From the NCBI RefSeq assembly GCF_963576545.1, contig NC_083636.1, positions 10,258,104-10,322,103 on the forward strand: a stretch of DNA of 64,000 bases, given 5' to 3'. This DNA comes from Limanda limanda. Lineage: Eukaryota > Chordata > Actinopteri > Pleuronectiformes > Pleuronectidae. This document shows positions 55,611 to 64,000 of the stretch, piece after piece (within the stretch, counting starts at the first letter, position 1; each line of letters starts with the position of its first letter). Made by a program: the position numbers and the translations under genes. The notes beneath the pieces were generated by a model. The model had not been told where the DNA came from, made no database searches, and saw nothing but the letters and a program-made list of their open reading frames with translations.

Positions 55611-55692
55611 CACGTGTGCCTACTGTAAACCAAAGTCCTGGGGCCACGCTGAAACACGTTCACACTCAGTCGCACAGACACACACGTGCTAA

Positions 55693-55694
<2 letters not shown>

Positions 55695-55750
<56 letters not shown>
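55695..55750. repeat. (CA)n microsatellite
   Basis: Perfect CA run in intron 2. Confidence 0.97.
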
Positions 55751-55753
<3 letters not shown>

Positions 55754-56662
55754 CGTACACATCCACCAGGGTATCTGTTGCGGTTGAGGACAGTGATTAG
55801 TTAATCTGCGGTTCATTTAGATTAGATTTATATTTACACAACGTGAAAGACAAAGAAGTCTACAAATACTTCTATCGTTAATATTTGGACCTTCATCACT
55901 GTCCTTTTGTTATTATGAGAGCACCCCTCATTAAAAGACCATTAAATATCCTCAAAATGACACACAGTGGCTTTTCTAGTACATTAATTGGCAGGAGAGG
56001 GGGGGGGCAGGGGTGGTGTGTTTGCGTGTGTTGGAAGGACTTGTGTTGTCTGAGGAGGGGGGGCTCCTACACTCGCATAATATCTGATGTGGATTATGAA
56101 GTGGCGAGCGTGGTGTGTGTATGAGGGGATTGGGGCTTATCCCACTCCCCACTTGGCATGTTGTAAGATTTGTGTTAAGTTTATATATTTTTTCAATCCC
56201 TTCGCCGCTGACTGTCAGGGAAGAGTGGATGAGGAGGGAAACAGAAAGAGAGATGGAGAGGGAGGAGGAGATTTACACCGAGGCGGTGGGGGGGGTAGTG
56301 TCGGTGGGGGACTCTGAGAGCAGTGGGGTGGGGGTCTCTCTCCTAACATCTCCCGTCCCTCACCCTCTTTCCCAGGGCAATTGTCGTAAAGTGATAGGGG
56401 GAAGTAAATGGCTCATCGGCGACCAGTTGACTTGGAAGTGAGGCGGCGGCAGAGGGGGGGGAGAGAAAGGAGGAAGGAGTGGGAGGTGTGTGTGTGTGTG
56501 TGTTGGGGGAGAGGGGGGGGGATTACAGCTTTATCTTGTCATAGTAAATTAACACGGCAGTGGAGAAGAGCTCAGCTACACACTGACCTCTTCACTCCAC
56601 CGCCTCGCCTGCCTGCTCGGCTTTGGCCCGGCTGCTCTACCTGACTGCTGCAGCTGTACGGC

Positions 56663-56809
<147 letters not shown>

Positions 56810-59800
56810 ATTTTAAAAGCCTGAAAGGTGTTGGATGATTTCCTTTTCTAAAAAAAAATGTTTTTGCACAAACCCCGGCTCTCTGCATAAGAATGGTGGC
56901 TCATAATGGCTTGCAAATGAAGGCAGTTTAGCTAAAAGGGTGTTGTGACTAAACGCGAGGTTCTCACCGTGCAGCTGGCCCCTGATTGGCTGAGAGCAGC
57001 TTGGTTCAAACGCCTGATGGGATGGATTTTAGAAGCGGTTCAGTGAGGTCGGCCAATTGACACCACAAATCCAGTTAGGACGCACCTGCAGTTCTAAAGG
57101 GATGGATTTTAAAAACTTTTAGTGATTAAAAACAAAAGTAAACATATCGGTAAAAATGGTGATTTATGTTCATATTTTTCTCGTTTGCTTTCTTTTACGT
57201 TGGATATGTGTTATTGCAAAACCTTGCAGGAAAACATGTTTGCACATCAGGCAGAGGCGAGCATCTTCTTTCATCAATGTGTTAATGGACAAACACTAAT
57301 TATTTCATTCACCGGCAGGATACACGATAGTAAAACTATAAAGGCATTATTCCTTTTTCATTTTCCTCCACAAGGCCCCTCGTGTTTTTTTTTTTTTTTG
57401 GTGTAATTTGTATGTGTGATTGTGTGTGTGTGTACGTGTGTGTGTGTATGTGTGCGCGCTCATGTGAATTTGACAGATTTAACACAGTCATTGAGCAGTC
57501 TTGAGACACAGTGGTCACACTTAATTTCTCATGCCAGTGATGCACTAATGAATCAACACACGCTTGCCTGTCAACAGCGAGGGGTCGTGGTAAAATGTAC
57601 TGGCGTGCATTTTAGCCAAACTGCTATTTAAAACACAGAAAATACAGCTGAGTGTTTTTAGATAAGGAAAAGGGCAAGTGTGTAATTCTTGGACAATAAG
57701 TCGCAGCGGCCAATTAGAATCAGGACGTTAATACAATGGTGCTTATTTTCAATTTTGTTAATTAAGAAATTATATTAATGTATTCAAATAATTATCTGTG
57801 TCACACACCGCATGCACATATATTTTTGAATATAGGGTTTCTGTGGTGAAGCTGAACCATATTGTTGGAACATGAGGATAAAAGTAATGTGTGTGTTTGC
57901 CGGCTTGTCCCAGCCTGAGGGACATCAGAGTCAAAACTGACAGTCTCTGTGTTTAGCCATGGCATGTAAAGGGATTTGCTGTGTGTGTGTGTGTGTGTGT
58001 GTCTGGCCGTGTATCGGAGGTGTGTTAAGTGTACGTCGAGGAGATTGGCAGCCCTGGCGCGGAGCTAAGTCTTCCCCCCCTGCAGGAGTGATCAGTGACA
58101 TTCTCCTGGTGTGTGTTTGTGCGTATTTTAGTTCAGCAGACGCTTCCAGTTCTCTCCTCCTGCCACATTGTCCTGATCCACCACGACGCGCCAAGCATCA
58201 AACACTGTGTTCCACCCGTACACCTTGCACCGTCCAAGACATGTCAGGTCCTCAGAAAGAGAGAGAGGGAGCGAGAGTTGTCTTCTGTCGGGCAATAGAG
58301 GAGGAGGAGGAGGAGGAAGGGAAGAAGACGAAGGAAGAAGAAAAAAAAAAAGAATGAACAGTGGCATCTGTGCTGGCTCTAGGAAAAGAAAATAGCATTT
58401 AGATTTTTTTTTTTCCCTCTTTTTTTGGCAAGAGTTAAGTGTTTTTAAACCAACATCCCCTCACAGATGAGCTTAAGAAGACAAAAGTTGTTTAATTCGG
58501 TTCCATTGCAGAGGCAGTAAAAGGATAAAGAGAGTGAGGCGCAATTTTTACTTTGTTCCAGTCATTTGGAAGAGAATTGACATCTGCAAACTAAAGGCAG
58601 AACCGCCCACACTGCCAGCCTGCCACATCTAGTGCATATAAATACACGCATGCAGGCGAACACATTTACACACACACACACCTACAGGCTATGTGCACTG
58701 TGTCACACATATAGGCACAGAGCTGCTCGCACACACGCACGCAGAGGAGGGCAGAGAGCGTTTACACTATCCATAATTTGTGTTTGTACTTGGGAATAAA
58801 TGAATGTTGATGAGAAAAGTTTTGCGACCCCCCCGATCGGCTAAGTGACACCCGTTTGCAATAGTGTTTGGGTTGTTCCACCCCTGTGTCTTGTCGTGGA
58901 CTCTGCGGTGCGGTGAGGCTCATGGATTACATGTTATGAAGTCGGAAAAAAATCATAAGCCTTTAGAGTTGTCATCTTGACTCCACACATGAAATAACCT
59001 CAAGGTCCCCTTATGTACCGGGGGTCTTTTTGAAGAAGCCAGGGCACCCCCCCCCCCCCCCGCTAATTCCCTGTGATTGGGAGGAAATTGACCTCCGTTG
59101 TTGGATGCGGCGAGATGACATCTCCGTGGCAGCTTTTTGACGGAGTGAGGGAAAAAAAAGGAGAAGAAAGACCCGACAACCCCCCATCCCCCCCGACCCC
59201 AACTCTACCTCCCAACTCCACCCCCCTCCTGTATTCTTGTTCTGTTTGTTTTGTTTTGCGCGACATCTTTCTCGAAAGAAAAGAGTGTGGTTGTTTTAAG
59301 TAGGCGCTGGATTAGATAAATGGGATGTGACAGGTGTGACCGCTGCCTTCGAGATGCCTGCCTTCCTCTCTCTCTCTCGCTCTGTGTATCTCTCCGTCAA
59401 CTCTCTCCCTCTCTCTTTTCCTCTAATAACACTGCCTCTCTCTTTCTCTGACTTCCACCCGCTTATGCTCCTTCTCCCTCTCTCTCTCTCCGTTTCGCTC
59501 CATTTGCATGTCGCGGTGGAGCTGACGCAACTCGTAATCACAAAGCCGCTCATTTGAAGTCTGAATTTCCCTAATCTGAAGAACAGGAGAGGGTGAAAGC
59601 AAGAGAGACGCAACAAAGAAAAGGCAGGAGTGGTCCGAGCTCTCAACTTGGTCAGGTGGTGTTGTAGAGGAGAAGAAGTAAAGTCTTTGAGCGCTTTAAG
59701 ATCACAAGACACTTCCCGAGCGCAGTTAGCGGCCACACTGGTGTCTGACTGGAGTCTCATCGCCCTGTCACACAGTAAATACACAACCGCTCCAGCCATA

Positions 59801-60616
59801 TCATCACTGTCGCACCCTGTCCCTCCGTAACAATGCATGTGCACGAGCGCAGAGGAGAGAATCTGTGAATTATTGAGCATGCTGACTTATCCAGAAAAAC
59901 TCACACACACACACGAGAAAGAGAGGGAGAGGGAAAGAGAGAGAGCCGGTGAAGTGTGGAAAATGCCAAGTGATAATGGTCTTCTACCTGACAATGAAAG
60001 CATCGTCAATATTGAAAGCCTCTGTCCTGCTTTACTCTCTCAGTAGAGCCCAGAGTAATGATTGGTTTGGAGGGTTTGAGTTTATTTTTCCCTCTTCTGC
60101 AAAAGATGCTTCTATTAAAAAATAAAAAAGCTTTTGCCCATCATACAGAAACCGGAGTCCTCTGGGGGGCTGGATGACTTCACCGTGGACTCTGATCTCA
60201 GTGTTAAGTTCCACTTCCACCAGCAACCTGCGAGTTAATGATTAGAAAACCATCTCCGCCATAATAAGCTGTAATGACATTAATACAGATGGAATGTACC
60301 ACTGTCTTTCTGTCTCTCTCTCTGTCTCTCATACACACACTGAGACAATAAGAGGTACTGTTAATGTGTGCCACTGTCCCGGGTGGCGTGCTCCATACTG
60401 TGGTCAGATTAGCCAAAGATTAACCCTGTGGACCATTGACCCTCCTGTCTACAGGGCTGACAGACTGACTGGCTGATTGACTGACTGACTCACTTTGTTT
60501 CTGTAATCAAACAACACACGCACACTTCTGCTTGTGCAAGGACCAGCACTCTCTTATTTGGCTGCGTGTCTGTCGATACCTTGCAATCCTGTGTACAGTC
60601 CCAAGCGCATGTCTGT

Positions 60617-60618
<2 letters not shown>

Positions 60619-60661
<43 letters not shown>
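60619..60661. repeat. (GT)n microsatellite
   Basis: Perfect GT run in intron 2. Confidence 0.96.
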
Positions 60662-60663
<2 letters not shown>

Positions 60664-62083
60664 CTCGCTCGGAGCTGACGCCGTCCTCCCTTTCTCGGCG
60701 TCACCTCTTAATTGGGCTGAGTCGGCGTTAAGTCTATTATGCAGGCTGTCCAAGCAAACACAGGTTTTATTGGGTCAAAGATTAAGATGCTCAAAGTTAC
60801 TTACCACTCAGCTGCTGTCGGGTTTCATTGTTTGTTTGTCGCCGGTTGTTTGTCATATAAGTTAAACAACCCCCTGCAATTATTCCTGATAATTGCAACC
60901 ACGTATCTCGAGATTTTACATTATACAACATTGGAAGGTGAAAATAAAACCGGATTAGCTGAGTTCTCTCCGTCACGGTGCCTGTGTGCATCTGTAGTTG
61001 CTAGAGACGCCTGGGTAAATTTTTTTTGTACGCACAATTTAGCACAAATTCCCACGAATGGTTTCTAACCATCAACTAGTGATGTCACAAAACTTATCTA
61101 AGCACGTTTTAAAAAAATCGAATTGAGGATGAGCGCTGACGAACTTTCAAATTCAGCTGATGATTTTGAAAACCTACTTCATACATAATTCTGAAAGTGA
61201 AGTAACTTTAAGCAAAATTTAGTTTATAACATAATAAACTCAATATAATAATATATTTAATATCTTATTTTATCTGCTATTTCTTTGTGAGTATTGTGAT
61301 TTCCAAAGGTTATTAAACGTAACATGTTTAAAACTGTAAATGAAGCCATACGACAGCAGGATAATTATTCATGCTGACAGCTTGGCAAAAGCCACAGAGC
61401 TTCACTTTGTATATTTTATATTTGGTCGCTGTCATGCTGATTTCTATTTTGTGTGTTGTGAATTTTCCTCTACCCGTTCCATTCCTTTCATAAGTTTATG
61501 GAAATGATTTGACGCGGCTCCAAAGCTTTGTTTTATTGAAACGGGATCTCTTTCCTTGTGATTCCTCTGAGTGATGCAGTTGCATCCTCGGCGTTAATTG
61601 TCACGAATCCTTAGGACAAAAGTGGCGTGGAACTGAAACTTGGGCTTGGGACTCGGTACAGTGGCGTTGGACGTCCCTCAAAGCCAAGTCGTTGGAGGCT
61701 TTGTAACGAGGAGTTTGTGCGACTCTAAGAGCGCGCGGAGTCTTTCTGCTGTTCGTTTCATGTCTTCGTTCTGTCAAGTACCTCCAAGTCAGTCAAATGC
61801 AGATTCCAGAGGATGTGAGAGCGAGAAGAGAGAGGAGAAGTGTGCCCTAACTTGAGAAAACTGGCTGCTGATGAAAGTTGCTTGCATTGAGCTGTGGGAA
61901 GGGGAGATGGATAGAATAAAGGGAGCAAGAGAAGAGGAGGCGGATGAAGATAAATATATGGGTGTATGCCAGCTCCTCCCCTACCTCCTGCTACTTTTTC
62001 TTTCCTGTAGTTTATTCGTCCTGAAGTTTATGTAAATTTAAAAAAAGCAATAATTACATTTCCTTTACCTCCCCTCCCTGCAG

Positions 62084-62306
62084 GACCAGGACGGCACCAA
62101 GGGGAGCTCTCTGAGTCCTTACCCCCAGCACAATTCTACCTCACCGGGCAAAGAAGAAGGTGGAGTGGGTGGACGGGCCTGCAGCGACGGGGGCTCCTCC
62201 GCCGGCGCCCTGGGAACCCCAGAGAGACGCAAGGGCAGCCTGGCAGACGTGGTGGACTCACTGAAACAACGCAAGATGGAGGAGCTGATCAAGAACGAGC
62301 CAGAAG
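62084..62306 (+). CDS. sox5: sox5 third coding exon with SoxD GTPERRKG motif
   Basis: The exon follows a pyrimidine-rich acceptor (cctccctgcag) and ends before gtcagtg. It reads in the same phase 0 frame left by exon 2 and encodes 74 codons plus one base. It starts [21 protein letters not shown] and ends with the SoxD block [17 protein letters not shown], then [19 protein letters not shown] aligns with NSSTSP of mammalian SOX5. [13 protein letters not shown] distinguishes SOX5 from SOX6, which has a KKLEEM-type sequence here. The start DQDG corresponds to EVDG after an N-T-M in mammals, so the intron position appears conserved. The exon lies just N-terminal to the coiled coil. The trailing G would begin the next codon (GAG, Glu, in the family). 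The rest of the gene lies past the window. Confidence 0.96.
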
Positions 62307-62608
62307 GTCAGTGATGAAAAGAGGACACTGGTGCAGGCCAGATGTGTGATCCGCAGCTCGCCATCATCTCTCTGGCTCCGTGCCGCTCTGTTATCACATT
62401 CTGCTCTCCTTGCTCCCATCGTCTTCTCTTTACGTCTCCTTTCCTCTACGACTTTATCGCTCTCTCTCCATCTCTCTGTTAGGAACCCACACACTTTTGA
62501 GATGAGAGGCGAGCCTTTGTTTTTCAGAACACACACAGATAGCATCGGCTGTTTGGCCCGATTATCCACAAAGCTTTGCATATTTATTTCAATCTGACGA
62601 ATAAGTAA

Positions 62609-62616
62609 CGTGTGCG

Positions 62617-62672
<56 letters not shown>
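62609..62672. repeat. (GT)n microsatellite
   Basis: Two GC interruptions at the left. It lies 300 bp after exon 3. Confidence 0.96.
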
Positions 62673-62673
<1 letters not shown>

Positions 62674-62885
62674 TGTACCAGTGTGTTGTAAGCCTGCAAA
62701 AATACTTGGAGATCATAACAACTATTAACTGGCTAAACATTAAAGATTCATATTAAGATCTCTTTTAGCCTTATAATCAGTCAGGGTTATATGTCACTCA
62801 TCACTTCCTGCTACCCTTTATAACATTTCCTGTCTCGGGCCTCAGATTCAGACTTTACACACTGTCATGGAAGCTAAAACAGGTT

Positions 62886-62997
62886 GTTGCCCGGGGCTAC
62901 GTAGCTTAGGTTGATTACCCCCACATTTCATACTCAAATTTAGCCCCCGGGCTAACAGTTGGAGTCCGTGAAAGAGATAAAATTAGCCCGTGGCAAC
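62886..62997. repeat. short inverted-repeat / palindrome cluster
   Basis: GTTGCCCGGGGCTA at the left pairs with TTAGCCCGTGGCAAC at the right (about 12 of 14). Inside lie GCTACGTAGC (62896-62905) and TTAGCCCCCGGGCTAA. It could be a tiny foldback element or a regulatory palindrome; no target duplication was seen. Confidence 0.5.
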
Positions 62998-63483
62998 TCT
63001 AATTTCCACTGGGCAGATAAATGGCAGCTTAAATCCCAATGAAATGCATGTGGTAGTGACAATGTGATAAGGGAATCCACTACAGGTGTCCAACTCCTTA
63101 GTAAGACGGGATAATGTACTGTAAATAATGTGGTGCTTTATGGGTGGAGGAATAGTTGGTGTAACACACAGGGTGAGACTCAGTGTTACAACTGGTGGAG
63201 CTTTAAAGCCTTGCTAAAGAGCACTTAAACCAAGCAGCCTGGCCCTTCTATCCGATATGTATAGCAAAGAGGCATCTGACCTCAGTAACACTTAACCCGA
63301 ATAGTCGCAAAGGATAATTAGACCAAATATAAATGTGATCAAACTGAACGGACCAGAATATAATGAGGACACCAGCATTATGTGCTTACAATAACAAGCA
63401 GCCTTGGTCAAAAACAGCAACGGTTTTAGCTGATTCTATGAGCAAATTAAGTTTAGAAACATTTTTTTGTATAGTTTATTCAT

Positions 63484-63580
63484 CTATTTATCCATCCATC
63501 CATCCGTCTAGTATTTATACCTCTTTTTCCTTGAGGATCGCAGGGAGAGCTAGAGACAATCTCAGCAGACATTAAACATT
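63484..63580 (-). repeat. L2/Maui-like tail fragment in sox5 intron 3
   Basis: It has tatccatccatccatccgtc at the left, then gaggatcgcagggagagcta and gacaatctcagcagacatta. This order matches the reverse complement of the fish L2-type 3' tail. It is degraded. Confidence 0.55.
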
Positions 63581-64000
63581 AAATTTATAGACATCATAAA
63601 AAATCCTGCAACAACAATAATACATTCTGTCATCAACTAGAAAATAATCGTTTTCTACTCAGTTCCATAGCTGTGATTGTGTTACCTCTGTTGACATTGC
63701 TGAAGTTGCTGCAGAATCATGGGGTAATCACTGTCACTTTACTCAGAGGCAAAGCATTGGAACTTGTATTGGGTCTTGAGGAGCTGCTGCTTTTATTTAC
63801 TGACAAACCACAGCTTAAAGTGTGCACTCAGCGCTAAATACACCCTACTAACAAGACCCTGCCTCCATCACCAGCACCTGTCTGTTGTGGGTGAAGCTGC
63901 ACCGTCATTCTCAACCCCACACACACACACACTAAGCACGCACTGCAGGCTCTTAAGAGTGGACTTCTAAAGCAGATGAATGCTACAACATCCACTACAT

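Larger units (their letters stand above)
62307..64000 (+). other. sox5: sox5 intron 3, 5' part
   Basis: The intron begins with the gtcagtg donor and runs off the window. It contains (GT)n at 62609-62672, a cluster of palindromes at 62886-62997 and a degraded L2-like tail at 63484-63580. No further exon is seen before the right edge. Confidence 0.8.

Noticed and set aside
59296..59880. 194-codon minus-strand open frame
   Set aside because: No recognisable domain, it spans CT/GA-rich low-complexity sequence, and no splice or start context supports it.

Overview
The window looks like teleost fish genomic DNA. It is gene-poor and very rich in dinucleotide microsatellites, (CA/GT)n and (GA/CT)n. 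It carries remnants of repeat types common in teleosts: tails resembling the L2/Maui LINE, hAT and PIF/Harbinger MITEs, and a TTAA-targeting MITE. The only protein-coding gene I can support is the 5' part of a SoxD transcription factor gene, sox5, on the + strand. No prokaryotic gene organisation, CRISPR array, tRNA or rRNA was seen.

Positions 1 to about 41.4 kb form a long 5' flank, or possibly unseen 5' noncoding exons, with no recognisable coding exon. It holds (i) microsatellites; (ii) transposon fossils, several of them nested, including a 507-bp hAT-type MITE inside an L2-like tail (4111-4617), a 1230-bp hAT element with a perfect 8-bp target duplication carrying a decayed piece of a histone H3 gene (13706-14935), a 549-bp Harbinger-like MITE inside another dispersed repeat (23948-24496), a TTAA-type MITE (35653-36222), and at least three copies of a repeat with a hairpin; and (iii) unique-looking blocks rich in homeodomain-type (TAATTA/CTAAT) or SOX-type (ACAATRG) motifs, which are candidate regulatory elements of the sox5 locus.

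Positions 41.4-42.2 kb hold the probable first coding exon. A 224-bp (GA)n tract and a nearby (CT)n/(CA)n tract lie upstream of a GA-rich presumptive 5' UTR. The exon then encodes MLTEPELPQECN plus two bases of the next codon, followed by a GT donor. After an 11.0-kb intron, exon 2 (53182-53377) encodes [11 protein letters not shown] and 54 further residues. After an 8.7-kb intron, exon 3 (62084-62306) encodes the SoxD motif [17 protein letters not shown] and [14 protein letters not shown]. Phases agree across both introns (2, then 0), and the exon 3 donor leaves phase 1. The coiled-coil, glutamine-rich and HMG-box exons lie beyond the right edge.

All transposon calls rest on terminal repeats and target duplications read by eye. 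Family names are inferences. Regulatory calls are candidates only, because conservation could not be tested here.
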